The notes: generated from the sequence alone by a model not told the origin. Counted from the stretch's first letter, positions 24,171 to 36,070 are shown. The stretch: 64,000 nt of DNA from Sipunculus nudus (GCA_026874595.1 CM049314.1:77673300-77737299); one strand, 5' to 3'. Translations and numbers: made by a program.

Positions 24171-24174
24171 ACAT

Positions 24175-24365
24175 ATCCTGGTTCCCGGGCATGTGACGTC
24201 ATAATGAAACTAGATGCACAAGAGAAACACAAAACTACTTATTGCATCAACTTTATGACAATATACCGCACACATGGGCTACACTGACAATTTATGTCAG
24301 TAGGAATAATGTTTTAGACACCTACGTGTTTTGGAATTAAAGTTTGTGTGACGTCACATGCTTTA
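24175..24365. repeat. Repeat with two CRE-type palindromes
   Basis: GTGACGTCATAATGAA (24192) and TGTGACGTCACATG (24347) sit about 155 bp apart. GTGACGTCATAATGAA and a neighbouring TTCCCGGG recur in inverted orientation at 33285-33315. The recurrence suggests a dispersed repeat, although TGACGTCA is also the CREB/ATF binding site. Confidence 0.35.
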
Positions 24366-24626
24366 ACCTTAATGTGAATCATCGTAGAGCTAGAAATCAT
24401 GACTCTGAAGTCTGAAGGAGTTTAAAAGGGCCTACTTCAAGTATGACATTTTGAATATAAGAATAGACATACCGAAAATTGCACTAAAGTTGCCGTTCAT
24501 ACTGTCACAACAATATATGTGTAAACCGCTTGTAATCTTAACATACCACTTCAACTGTAAACGGTGGTTTTTATTAAAAATGGCAAAACAATCTGAAGTC
24601 TTAAGATATCAAATATATCAAAATAT

Positions 24627-24628
<2 letters not shown>
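24366..24628. other. Non-genic stretch
   Basis: No gene. The frame reaching into the TA tract is an artefact of the repeat. Confidence 0.5.

Positions 24629-24671
<43 letters not shown>
24629..24671. repeat. (TA)n microsatellite
   Basis: About 21 uninterrupted dinucleotides. Confidence 0.98.
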
Positions 24672-24673
<2 letters not shown>

Positions 24674-24974
24674 GAAAAATACCTCTTAGATTTAATAAGG
24701 GAGGGGAAAAAAGTACCACTAGGCTCAGGAGGTGAACCGTCAGACTCAGTTGAAATGTAAGCATTTTACAAAGACAGTACCTCACCTTGATGCTTCCTGG
24801 GCCAGAAACCTGCTTCATCTGTCCAAGTGCTCTGTAATTACGATTCATTAGACCGGATCAGCGGACTCAAACATAAGCGTACGCAAAAATACAATTACTT
24901 ATACTGACATCTGCAATCTGAATATCACGGACATTGACGTACATTACTTTGAAACTCTTGCCGACAAACGACCA

Positions 24975-26382
24975 AGGATAGCTTGGTCAGGAAAAAAAAT
25001 TATGGGCGAGGAAAACATAGAAAACCACCAAAGACCAATATGACAGCTTGGTCAGGAAAAAAGGTTTGGTGAGCGAGGAAAAAAAAATAGAAAACCACCA
25101 AAGACCAATATGACAGCTTGGTCAGGAAAAAGGTTTGGTGAGTGAGGCAAAAAAAAGAAAACCACTTAAGACCAATATGACAGCTTGTTCAGGAAAAGGG
25201 TTTGGTGAGCGAGAAAAAAAATAGAAAACCACTAAACACCAATATAACAGCTTGTTCAGGAAAAGGGTTTGGTGAGCGAGGAAAAAAAAGAAAACCACCA
25301 AAGACCAATATGACAGCTTGGTCAGGAAATAGGTTTGGTGAGCGAGGAAAAAAATAGAAAACCACCAAAGACCAATATGACAGCTTGGTCAGGAAAAAGG
25401 TTGGGTGAGCGAGGAAAAAAATGAGAAAACCACCAAAGACCAATATGACAGCTTGTTAAGGAAAAAGGGTTTGGTGAGCGAGGAAAAAAATAAAAACCAC
25501 CAAAGACCAATATGACAGCTTGGTCAGGAAAAAGGTTGGGTGAGCGAGGAAAAAAAATGAGAAAACCACCAAAGACCAATATGACAGCTTGTTCAGGAAA
25601 AGGGTTTGGTGAGCGAGGAAAAAAAAAGAAAACCACCAAAGACCAATATGACAGCTTGTTAAGGAAAAAGGGTTTGGTGAGCGAGGAAAAAAATAGAAAA
25701 CCACCAAAGACCAATATGACAGCTTGGTCAGGAAAAAGGTTGGGTGAGCGAGGAAAAAAATGAGAAAACCACCAAAGACCAATATGACAGCTTGTTCAGG
25801 AAAAGGGTTTGGTGAGCGAGGAAAAAAAAGAAAACCAGCAAAGACTAATATGACAGCTTGTTAAGGAAAAAGGGTTTGGTGAGCGAGGAAAAAAATAGAA
25901 AACCACCAAAGACCAATATGACAGCTTGGTCAGGAAAAAGGTTGGGTGAGCGAGGAAAAAATAGAAAACCACCAAAGACCAATATGACAGCTTGTTAAGG
26001 AAAAAGGGTTTGGTGAGCGAAAAAAAAAAACCAGAAAACCACCAAAGACCAATATGACAGTTTGGTTAGGAAAAAGGGTTTGGTGAGCGGGGAAAAAATC
26101 GAAACCACTAAAGACCAATATGACAGCTTGGTCAGGAAAGGGTTTGGTGAGCGAGGAAAAAAATGAGAAAACCACCAAAGACCAATATGCCAGCTTGGTC
26201 AAGAAAAAGGGTTTGGTGAGCGAGGAAAAAAATAGAAAACCACTAAAGACCAATATGACAGCTTGGTCAGTAAAAGGGTTTGGTGAGCGAGGAAACAAAT
26301 AGAAAACCACAAAAGACCAATATGACAGCTTGGTCAGGAAAAAGGGTTTGGTGAGCGAGGAAAAAAATAGAAAACCACCACT
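24975..26382. repeat. 68-bp minisatellite, about 20 copies
   Basis: Head-to-tail units of 64-71 bp. Each contains GACCAATATGACAGCTTG, TCAGGAAAA, GGTTTGGTGAGCGAGG, an A-rich run of variable length and GAAAACCACCAAA. GACAGCTTG or a close variant recurs about 20 times. Variants such as GGTTGGGTGAGC, TTAAGG and TTCAGG alternate, indicating local block duplications. Long frames on both strands (Phe/Pro-rich on minus, Lys-rich on plus) result from the repeat, not from selection for protein. Confidence 0.97.
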
Positions 26383-26384
26383 TA

Positions 26385-26639
26385 GCAGACAAGAGACAAA
26401 AGAGGAATCAGAGACAGCAGCGTCTGTAGTGTCAAGCCGCGGACTACTTTGTGATGCGCAATGTACGTGTTACTACTCGATACATTGATCTGTATGTGCA
26501 GAGTAATTTATGGAGTTCGCTAAATTTGCAGCGAGAGTAATCGTCTGTGAACGTAAACCTGAGTGCTTATGTTCAAAACAAATACAAAAATATCACAGAG
26601 CCAATAGTCTTATATAATCGGGCCCTTATACAAAATAAG
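26385..26639. other. Non-genic stretch
   Basis: Complex sequence of balanced composition without a recognisable product. Confidence 0.45.
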
Positions 26640-26790
26640 TCTCCGGATAGCGTCAAAGTGCCGTTACATTGTGTATCGAGGGCCGTAGTATCAAGCTCCA
26701 CGAGGAGGCAAATATTTCTTTTTCGACAGCGTCTCATAGCCGACAGGTACGCTGTCACTTAAAATAACCCAGATTACTGGTTGTCAACCA
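26640..26790 (+). repeat. Dispersed repeat family A, copy 3 (partial)
   Basis: AAGCTCCACGAGGAGGCAAA through ACAGGTACGCTGTCACTTAA to AACCCAGATTA aligns with the other two copies; similarity fades after the CCAGA word. A 71-codon frame ends in this block at the same relative place as the frame in copy 1, but copy 2 carries a stop, so coding is not supported. Confidence 0.55.
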
Positions 26791-27432
26791 CGATATTTAA
26801 GCAATAGGACGGATGGCCGTTGCAGTACATTCCAGTGTATGACTTGTAGCACGACTTAAGTTCAAGCGAATGAATCGTGAATTAAAGATTACAGAGCCAA
26901 TGGCATGACCTCAGCACTCCAAAAGACTTCAGCTTTAACATCTTTGGCAAACTGCCAAACCAGCGTGGAACAACTCAGTCACTTCAGAAGCTGTTCAAGT
27001 CTGATTGAATAACCAACCAAGGCTTCGTTTTCTCCAGAGACAGAATTATACCTACAACTTTCAGTACATCAACATTCCCAGCCAACACATTATCTTCCTT
27101 TTGATATGCAATTAACTGTATCATTAGTTTCATTACCTAGCGTATCATTAGTGTCTGTAGTTACTACAGATTCCGCCGTGTGGGTGGCACGGCTCTCTCA
27201 TTAGTTTAACGGGGACTCGTCCAGCTGATTATACATACCCTATACTTCGCTTAATCTCAAGTAGTCAATGAAAGTGCTACCTGAAACTTAGCCAGTTGGA
27301 TAATTATCAGTAAAACCATGTGACAATGTGTCCGGCCGGCGTTCTTAATGGGACTAGAATCTATTAAGGAAGACCAGGTATAATCATCACACACCAAGAT
27401 AGGGGGGGGATACAATGAAAAGAGTTTGACAA

Positions 27433-27434
<2 letters not shown>
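26791..27434. other. Non-genic stretch
   Basis: No gene. Segment 27100-27220 is rich in CATTAG/TAATTA homeodomain-type words and may be regulatory. Confidence 0.4.
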
Positions 27435-27476
<42 letters not shown>

Positions 27477-27477
27477 G
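27435..27477. repeat. (ATT)n microsatellite
   Basis: About 14 perfect trinucleotides. Confidence 0.98.
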
Positions 27478-28074
27478 CCATGTTACTATTAATTCCAAAA
27501 GGAACTTCTCTTAAGTAGATTCTTGATACTGTACTGTACTTTTTTTTATGTTGTAGAATCCTTATTATTAATATCTAGACGACTATTGCTAAGTAACTCC
27601 TAAAGACATCAGTTTGATATTGTTTTTCAAGTTTCAATTAAACAAATTTCAGGGGCGTACATAAATGTTCGGAGAAATCATAAATGTTGATTAATACGGG
27701 TGAGTCATTTGGTTTTTACAATTAAATTAGCTTTAAAAGCCAGGTGATTTCACGGTCAGTATCGTGTTACCATAGAAAAACCCTGATATGACAAGAAACA
27801 GTTGGTACCAACTGCAAGTTATATCCTCCGCGGTAAAAGCAACACCATGAAAGAATTATTTGTGTGACAATGCAAAACATGCCTGAGACAAAATCTGATA
27901 AGAAAAATCCGATGGCTAACTTAGTCTCTTTTGTCATAAAAATGATACACAACAGATGCTCTTATAAAAGACGCTGGAAGCTTTTTCATATGTAAGACGT
28001 TGATTTATAAGGCCCACTCTATGTTTTCTTTAAGATCTTCCAACGTGCCTAGACCTTGTAATCAATTAATAAAA
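27478..28074. other. Non-genic stretch
   Basis: No gene or repeat recognised. Confidence 0.5.
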
Positions 28075-28275
28075 GCTTAGACCGTCGAGGAGTAAAACGC
28101 GTTTCTCTCTGCGCTGGCGACCCAGGTTCGATCCCCGGCCTGGCCATGACAGTGGGTTGTTTGGCTTGTCCATGGCCGGTGTTTCTCCGGTTTCCTCCAC
28201 ATCTAGACACTAACGGATATCAACACCCGAACCTTGGGGAGTGGCATGTAATTCCTGTAAAATAAATAAAGTGTA
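28075..28275 (+). mobile_element. tRNA-derived SINE
   Basis: Contains a pol III B-box-like GGTTCGATCCCCGGCCTGGC (28125-28144) at the end of a degraded tRNA-like head. A body with GGCCGGTGTTTCTCCGGTTT and CCTCCACA follows, then an (AAAT)-type tail (AAAATAAATAAAG). A central domain with TTTCTCCGGTTTCCTCC recurs among marine-invertebrate SINEs (a MetaSINE-like core, from memory). Length about 200 bp is normal for a SINE. The A box is degraded. Confidence 0.7.
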
Positions 28276-28640
28276 TAGGTAACCTAGCCCTTTAAAATTT
28301 GACTTCGTTGCCATTTCAGATTTCTATTTGTTCATACAAGTCTAAAAAGGTATGGTTGTGATGTTTGGAACCCCTGAGTCCTACAAGACTATGTTCAAAC
28401 CAGGTTAAGGCCTAACTATATTCAAAGGGTTACAATCAGTTATAATACGTAAACATGGCCTGCTGTTGGTACCTTTAAATATTGTCCATAATATGAATTA
28501 TACAAGGGTGTGCTGAAATTCTGCAACACATTTTTGAATGGTTCTTAAGTTTGAGCAAGAAGTTTTTCCGAGACAGGATTTAGAGACATGCAGACTATGA
28601 AATAAACTTTGTTTGACTTAAGAACTTTATATTTATTCAA
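28276..28640. other. Non-genic stretch
   Basis: No gene recognised between the SINE and the purine-rich array. Confidence 0.5.
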
Positions 28641-28642
28641 AA

Positions 28643-30690
28643 ACCTTGCGAAATGTTACCTTAAACAGACGGAATGAAAGAAAAAAGAGAAGAAGGGAGG
28701 AAGTGAGAGTGAAAGAAAGAGAGATTTATGTGACTAGAGATAGAGAGACGCAAATTAAAACAAGGCGAGAGAAAGGACTAATGAGGAGAATTGGGGGCAT
28801 AAATGGAGAGAGAGAAGAAGGGAGGGAGTGAGAGTGAACGGAGGAGAGATGTATGTGAGTAGAGAGAGGGAAGACACAAATTAAAGTGAGGCCAGAGAAA
28901 GGACTAATGAGGGGACAGATGAGGCATAAGTGGAGAGAGAGAAGAAGGGAGGGAGTGGGAGTGAACGGAGGAGAGATGTAAGTGAGTAGAGAAAGGGAGA
29001 CGCAAATAAAAGCGAGTTGAGAGAAAGGACTAATGAGGAGTCAGATGAGGCATAAATGGATAGAGAGAAGAAGGGAGTGAAAGAGAGTGAACGGAGGAGA
29101 GATGTATGTAAGTAGAGAGAGAGGGAAGACACAAATTAAAGAGAGCTGAGAGAAAGGACTAATGAGGAGAAATGGGGGCATAAATGGAGAGAGAGAAGAA
29201 GGGAGGGAGTGAGAGTGAACGGAGGACATATCTATGTGAGCAGAGAGAGGGGAGACACAAATTAAAGCGAGATGAGAGAAAGGAATAATGAGGAGAATTG
29301 GGGCAAAATTGGAGAGAGAGAAGAAGGGAGGGAGTGAGAGTGAACGAAGGAGAGATGTATTTGAGTAGAGAGAGGGAAGACACAAATTAAAGTGAGGCCA
29401 GAGAAAGGACTAATGAGGGGACAGATGAGGCATAAGTGGAGAGAGAGAAGAAGGGAGGGAGTGGGAGTGAACGGAGGAGAGATGTAAGTGAGTAGAGAAA
29501 GGGAGACGCAAATTAAAGCGAGATGAGAGAAAGGACTAATGAGGAGAAAGATGAGGTATAAATGGAGAGAGAAAAGAAGAGAGGGAGTGAGAGTGAACAG
29601 AGGACATATGTATGTGAGTAGAGAGAGGGGAGACACAAATTAAAGCGAGCTAAGAAAGGACTGATGAGGAGAAATGGGGGCATAAATGGAGAGAGAAAAG
29701 AAGGGAGGGAGTGAGAGTGAACGGATGAGAGATGTATGTGAGTAGAAAGTGAGGAGACACAATTTAAAGCGAGCTGAGAGAACGGATTAATGAGGAGAAA
29801 TGGGGGCATAAATGGAGAGAGAGAAGAAGGGAGGAAGTAAGAGTGAACGGAGGACATATGTATGTGAGTAGAGAGAGGGGAGACACAAATTAAAGCGAGA
29901 TGAAAGAAAGGAATAATAAGGAGAATTTAGGGCATAAATGGAGAGATAGAAGAAGGGAGGGAGTGAGATTGAACAGAGGAGGGGAGACACAAATTAAAGC
30001 GAGGTGAGAGAAAGGACTAATGCGGAGACAGATGAGGCATAAATGGAGAGAGAGAAGAAGGGAGGGAGAGTGAACGGAGGAGAGATGTGAGTAGAGAAAG
30101 GGAGACGCAAATTAAAGCGAGGTGAGAGAAAGGACTAATGAGGAGACAGATGAGGCATAAGTGGAGAGAGAGAAGAAGGGAGGGAGTGAGAGTGAACGAA
30201 GGAGATATGTATGTGAGTAGAGAAAGGGAGACGCAAATTAAAGCGAGGTGAGAGAAAGGACTAATGAGGAGTCAGATGAGACATAAGTGGAGAGAGAGAA
30301 GAAGGGAGGGAGTGAGAGTGAACGGAGGAGAGATGTATGTGAGTAGAGAGAGGGAGACGCAAATTAAAGCGAGGTGAGAGAAAGGAATAATGAGGAGAAT
30401 TGGGGGCATAAATGGAGAGAGAGAAGAAGGGAGGGAGTGAGAGTGAACGAAGGAGAGATGTGAGTAGAGAGAGGGGAGACACAAATTAAAGCGAGGTGAG
30501 AGAAATGACTAATGAGGAGAAAGATGGGACATAAATGGAGAGAGAGAAGAAGGGAGGGAGTGAGCGTGAACGAAGGAGAGATGTATGTGAGTAGAGAGAT
30601 GGGAGACACAATTCAAGCGAGGTGAAAGAAAGGACTAATGAGGAGACAGATGGGGCATAAATGGAGAGAGAGAGAGAGAGAGGGAGGGCG
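28643..30690. repeat. Purine-rich minisatellite, about 17 copies of about 123 bp
   Basis: Each unit carries GAGAGAAAGGACTAATGAGG, GCATAAATGGAGAGAGAGAA, GAAGGGAGGGAGTGAGAGTG, AACGGAGGAGAGATGTATGT, GAGTAGAGAGAGGG and AGACACAAATTAAAGCGAG. Units vary by small indels and a few have lost a segment (near 29975 and 30070). The strand shown is strongly purine-biased over 2 kb. The many Ser/Leu/Pro frames on the minus strand are by-products. Confidence 0.97.
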
Positions 30691-30709
30691 GGAAGGAGAG
30701 AGAGCATGT

Positions 30710-32718
30710 TCCATCAATTCAACCCTTTATGTTAATTTCCCCACTTCTCCTCTGTTTCAATCTGTCAGTTTTTTTTTCAGGTAGTAGCTGCGTTGCAATA
30801 GCCACCACGTCAGAAAACTGATAATTGTATATAAAGTACCAATGCACATAGCATTCCAAACAAACAAGGCAAAAAATGAACATCAATTGTTATTAGAAAA
30901 CAGATAATACTCAGAAAAAAACGGAAACATTTCGATTTTTATGTTGATAATATCTTTCTTAGTACAATATTTATTTGCCACTCGATGTTTAGACGCAGTT
31001 TGATAATAAACAGATCAGATATTTCTTATTTACCAAACCAGCGCGACGCACCGGTAAATGTCAACTAATATTCGATCGTTCTGATCGAGAAAGAAAGATA
31101 TGTTTGGCTATAACTTGAATTTGAAAGCAATAACTAATCTTATCTTTGTAGAAGAATCGATATTATTGCAAAAATAAAGATACTACGTCACATCTTGTTT
31201 ACGATTTTCGTAGTGCCGAGTCATAAGCAAGGCCCGCAAAGTACGAACAATATATATTAATAAGGGTGTCAGGCAATTGACCATGATCATAGAATGTGGA
31301 CATTAATCGGCATTGCACTATAACAAATCAAACTTCAAAGTGCCTATGTTAACCAATATGTGTGTTTCTACCTTTTAAGAGCCACGTTTTTTTCTCTCAA
31401 GCCAATATAGGTCGCACAATTTTAGCTCAATTAGCAAAAAGAGATATCGATGGCGACTGGTTAACTCCGGTAGTTTATTCCCGGGGTCCAGTGCGCATGC
31501 TTCATGTATTGGCTCTGTATCATAGGCACTGCTCGGTTATAAATTTGTGAAGGTTGATTCAATTCATGAAGTGAGCTTTCAGGTCGACTGGGTGATTTCT
31601 ATCTAATTTGTCCCGAAATCAGTGAAATGCGCCATAAATACAAGTGTTTAGCTAGGATGGAAAGTGCTCAGGACTTTGTATCAATCACATCAATGGAGCT
31701 CTCTTTCTTTTAAATTACAAGACTTCCATGAATTCCGATTACAGAAGTTAAAAAAAAAACTCAAGTTAAGACCTGTTGCGACATTTACAAATTTAGCTTT
31801 CACCGCAATAAAGACCCTCTGTGATAAATGGCCGACCCTGCGACCTCATTAACCGACATGTTAGATAACTGGAGCTAAGCTGCCCTTTTATCGCCTTAAG
31901 AATGGCAGATTAGGTTTTGCTAATGACGTTTCACTTAGTGTTTGATCAACTCTGTTAATTTACATAATGTCACTTTCAACTTTACATATAAACCAGATAT
32001 TGATATCTACTCTTCCTATCTTACAAAAGGCAAGTACAGCAGACAACGCACAGTATAGAACCCCTTGCTTTTACGACTGTTTCTACGTATATTGCTTTAC
32101 GACTACTACTGCTACTAGTACAACTTCTTCTACTACATCTTATAACAAGGGAGGATGACACAAACAATAACTTAAGTAATTTTCTAGAGAAGAAAGTAAT
32201 GATATGTTATCCGCAAAAGCAATGAGTAAGTCACACCATCTATACATAACATTACAAGGTTTACTGTGATACCATGTATATACATGCATTAATAACCATC
32301 CGGTAAGTTTTAAAGGATAGATTCTCGCCTGCTGCTTTCAGTTTTTAGCATTAATCCAAATCCGGCATCCTTAATACAGATAAAAAGAAAGCAATATACT
32401 ATTGTCACGAGGGGATAAAAATACGCGGCCCAGCAAAATTCATCAGGGTGATAAGTTATTTCCATGACGGTTGCCGTGCCGCCTGCCAGTCAATGTTCAC
32501 TATTGTCCTCTTTCTAGACTGTATGAAAATTCCTGTTTTATTGATATGATTCTAGCATCATAAATAAGGACGTCAACATTTATTATTGATAATTCAATGA
32601 ATAACTAAGTTGCAGATGGAATATTTTTTTGCCATGATCGGGGAAATATGCGAGGTATATAAAGGGATATAGATAATCAGTTAGACAACACCCTTTACTT
32701 TATGACAGCCTCGTATTG

Positions 32719-32720
<2 letters not shown>
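30710..32720. other. Non-genic stretch; dispersed repeat family B copy 3
   Basis: At 31840-31890 lies GACCTCATTAACCGACATGT, related to 10742-10765. Otherwise AT-rich without a supported gene; short frames at 31362, 31664 and 31967 have no recognisable domain. Confidence 0.45.

Positions 32721-32721
<1 letters not shown>

Positions 32722-32766
<45 letters not shown>
32722..32766. repeat. (TA)n microsatellite
   Basis: About 22 uninterrupted dinucleotides. Confidence 0.98.
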
Positions 32767-32768
<2 letters not shown>

Positions 32769-34495
32769 GTAATGGATACATAAAAAATAAGTGTTCTTAA
32801 ACGCAAGTTATGGTCTTGATCCTGTCTTAAGAATCTATCACAATCCTCCACTTACCACTCTACTCAAGGTATTATGGGTAAAGAAATGATTTACCCACTA
32901 GTACTGGAGCTTACGAACACGCAAGTGAAGATAGCAGACATAGGTCACTGTAAAATGTTTGATTATAATTGTTACAAGTCAACTTACAAACATATATGAA
33001 TGCTTTTTCATGAAAATGCTATGATGAATTAAGTCATATTGGTAGGTGTGCTTATATGCAATATAAACATTTTTTTAATGTGACAAAGCTGAATTTTCAA
33101 GTTTAATAGTCGAGAGAAATATAGTCCCAGGCGTCTCGACATCTAAGGGAAGAGTATCAACCTACCACGCAAAAATGACGACATGGAGATCATGACGTCA
33201 TAAAGGCTTTACCACGTTTGCGTTTCCTTGAAACCATGCAGGGAGCTATTGTAAAGTTTTAGTTAGAAAAATAATACTAGTTCCCGGGGGCTTTCAAATT
33301 CATTATGACGTCACTGGGCTTTGAACTTATAACCGCTTTCATAAGGTGTGCTTTTCAGTTTCAGATAACGCCCTTGCGTAATTAGATGTGTTTGTAATCA
33401 CGTTATGTATAACCGTAATTCTATTTACATGAATTTAGAAAATATTCCTCAATGGAAGAAGTTTGCGAAAGTTTAATGACTAATTATTTTCAGGTTTTTA
33501 ATCGAAGATTACAACTAATTACCCATTTATAGGGGCATAATATCACTAATTACTTGGCAATTATTATTAATGGATTCCTGTGAAGGTGCCGTAAGTTGGA
33601 TGTCGTAAATTTCCAGGCTAACACATGCGTTAAATTGACAGCTTAAAGGCGTTAATGATGCGGCCATATATTTATTAAGACACAACGAATTTCTTTTCTC
33701 TCTTAAAGGGACCCAATCACCTATAAAGCGTGTTGAATTAAGACGAAAATAGCGACTCCTCTTTGAATTAAATTGGTAAATGCCAAAATATTACGATGAA
33801 ACCGTTGGCTTTCACCTGTACACGGGTGTTAAAAACAGTGGACCGGGCGCGATCCCAGGTGTCAACATAAACACAGCGCATGGACTTGGTGCTCCGCCTG
33901 GCCAAATTATTTGTCAAGCAGGAAAGGCTCTGACTGACTAACCCCAACCCATGTTCCCGCTGGCTGAAACATCGCATGTTATCTGTCGCGCATGCAGAAA
34001 CGGACCTCAGTCCAAGCGGACTTGTTATTGTTAACAGACACACGTGAACTGTGTTTAGAACACGCAAAACCATAACAAGGTGTAAAACAGCTCCAGGGAG
34101 GTACTGGAGAGTGTGCTTGGATGGTTTTACTAGGAAAGTATTGTAATAGTGCTCCTAATTATGTCCTTTTAAAGGTTGAAAGTTATAATTAATATGCTTT
34201 AGTGTTATATAAAGCAAATGTTTGGATGCACTTGTTTTTTTAGGGTGGGCATGTAGGCATTACTGACAGATCACATAGTTTAAGCAGATGGTTAGAATCT
34301 GTATGTCTCTCTCACTCTGGACCATCTGAATGAGGATGCTATTTTGTGATCTGAATTTAAACTCGAGTATTATAGAACGTTTTACCCGATAATACCTAGA
34401 TAACTATGAATTAAAAAAAAAATAGCCAAGTTCACTGGCAAATATTTATTAAGTTATTAACTTATAAAAAAACTACAGGCGGTTTTTATGATATA
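32767..34495. other. Non-genic stretch with CRE-type palindromes
   Basis: ATGACGTCATAAA (33191) and TTATGACGTCACTGG (33303) lie 113 bp apart. The second, read on the minus strand, repeats the GTGACGTCATAATGAA found at 24192. A GC-richer block at 33800-34070 has a 101-codon minus frame with no known domain. Confidence 0.4.
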
Positions 34496-34499
34496 CCTG

Positions 34500-34925
34500 C
34501 AGTGATGTCACACAGACGTTATTTAACCGACGGAAATAGCCTTTTACCACTTATTTGTTCACCTTTACACAAGAGCCATATATTATATAAAGAGTTATGC
34601 AAGAAAAAGAGTATTAGTTTCTTTTATATAAACTCTCACGACTCTGAATAATAACAAGTAATGCCAAATATGTGGGATGACATTACGATGGCTTCTCAAG
34701 ACTACAAGTTTTAGCTCCTCATCAGGGGCTAAACGTTATTAAACATTCAAATTGTAAACTAACATAAACCTTGCAAGAATACCCCAAATGTCTTTTTTAC
34801 ATTTTTTTAATAAGAAGATTTGAATGGGACTTAGACGCTCGTTCCAAATGACTCGGACTTGGACTCGAGTGGTTCGGACTCGGAATGAACTCGGATTTGA
34901 TGGTGTGGACTCGACTACATCACTA
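34500..34925. mobile_element. hAT-like MITE, diverged copy
   Basis: Begins CAGTGATGT and ends with the inverted ACATCACTA. Its right end (GACTCGGACTTGGACTCGAG, then GGTGTGGACTCGACTACATC) matches the right end of the better preserved copy at 51585-51993. The flanking 8-mers share only 5 of 8 bases, so the target duplication is eroded or the left border is slightly off. No coding capacity. Confidence 0.55.
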
Positions 34926-35007
34926 CAAAACTGCATGCAGTACTAAAACACAGCTTACCAGAACGCCAGACTTTTTTTGGTACGTTAATATCATAGTAAA
35001 AAGAAAC

Positions 35008-35401
35008 CGGCTTCTGTGGCTTAGAGGTAGAGCACAGGACTCAAAGCCGGGAGATCGTCAGTTCGATTCTCAGCCGAGGCGGTGAGATATTCCACGGTCA
35101 GCCCCCACCTAGGATGAGCGCTCTGCAGGCTCAATGAGGAGACTGTGCCCAACAGTCATGTTTCACTCACAAACAAGTGCACTTTTCGGGGGTTCCGCGG
35201 AGTTATGACCTAGCAATGGGGATGACACACACCCAGGAATGGCAGGTGTGGTACACCGAACATGGTTGACACGAGGATAATCGAGTGTAAATTTCTGTCA
35301 CGTAATCCGAAACCGGAATGGGACTCTGCAGATTCACATACCGCATAGTAAAGTAAGTTTTTCAAATTAAAGGCGGTAAACTCCACACAAAAAAAAAAAA
35401 G
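35008..35401 (+). mobile_element. tRNA-derived SINE (or tRNA pseudogene with 3' extension)
   Basis: The head folds as a degenerate tRNA. A box: TGGCTTAGAGGTAGAGCA. B box: CAGTTCGATTCTC. The two arms of the acceptor stem, GCTTCTG (35013-35019) and CCGAGGC about 70 nt later, pair at 6 of 7 positions including one G-T. The anticodon and T stems have mismatches, so this is not a functional tRNA gene. Unrelated sequence follows and ends in an A13-type tract at 35389-35401, as expected for a SINE tail; the 3' border is less certain than the head. Confidence 0.6.
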
Positions 35402-35404
35402 TTC

Positions 35405-36065
35405 AAAGAGATAAACAGCAACAAACAATAATTAGGAAATAGTACATGTCGCCTCTCACATGAGCAAATCGCATTTTTATTTATTTTTGTTCGGAGCTCA
35501 CTCCTTCAAACTCATTTCAGTGTTATCCAGTTTTTCTTTGCCGCTCTTGTGGTAATTAATGGATGTTTTGAGTAGTTTCAAATTAGAATTGGGACTAATT
35601 AACAAGATAGTCTTGGTAATCGCCATTTTATTTTGCTGGAACCATGATAACCTCGGGAGAAAACGTACTCATTAACTCGTTATTTCTTGTAAAATTACTT
35701 CTAGGAATTCATGTATAAGCTTACTTACAGCTTTAAGCTGGTGTGTGATTCCATTAGCTTGTCACAGGGTTGTCAAGTATTATCACTAGTTAATTTCTTG
35801 TAAGCTTTAAATCTACTTAAAACATCTACTTCCAACTAAATCATACCCCAAAGAGCAGACTTCGCAAAGCAGACGCCACCTCCGGGACTTACAGGAGTAA
35901 ACTCTGATGGAATTATCTGATAATATCCGAGCTGGTAATGATCTAAACGACTGGACACAAAGTCGGAAGACGAGTAAGACTTGGCAAGGTGCCAGGTCAT
36001 TAGTGCAGGCTGAGACAGATAATATGACTGCTGTTCAAAACACAGTCAATCATGTAACGAAACCA
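35405..36065. other. Non-genic stretch, possible regulatory block
   Basis: 35480-35720 has balanced, complex sequence with repeated TAATTA/ATTAAC words and no open frame; it may be regulatory. No gene recognised. Confidence 0.35.
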
Positions 36066-36068
36066 GTC

Positions 36069-36070
36069 CC

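Noticed and set aside
25189-26310. Long Phe/Pro-rich (minus) and Lys-rich (plus) frames
   Set aside because: Generated by the 68-bp minisatellite; they appear in several frames on both strands.
28646-30707. Ser/Leu/Pro-rich frames on the minus strand
   Set aside because: By-products of the purine-rich array, present in all frames.
33768-34073. 101-codon minus-strand frame in a GC-richer block
   Set aside because: No recognisable domain, no promoter or polyadenylation context; could be chance.
35013-35085. Functional tRNA gene
   Set aside because: Anticodon and T stems contain mismatches and the sequence runs on into a SINE-like body with an A tail.
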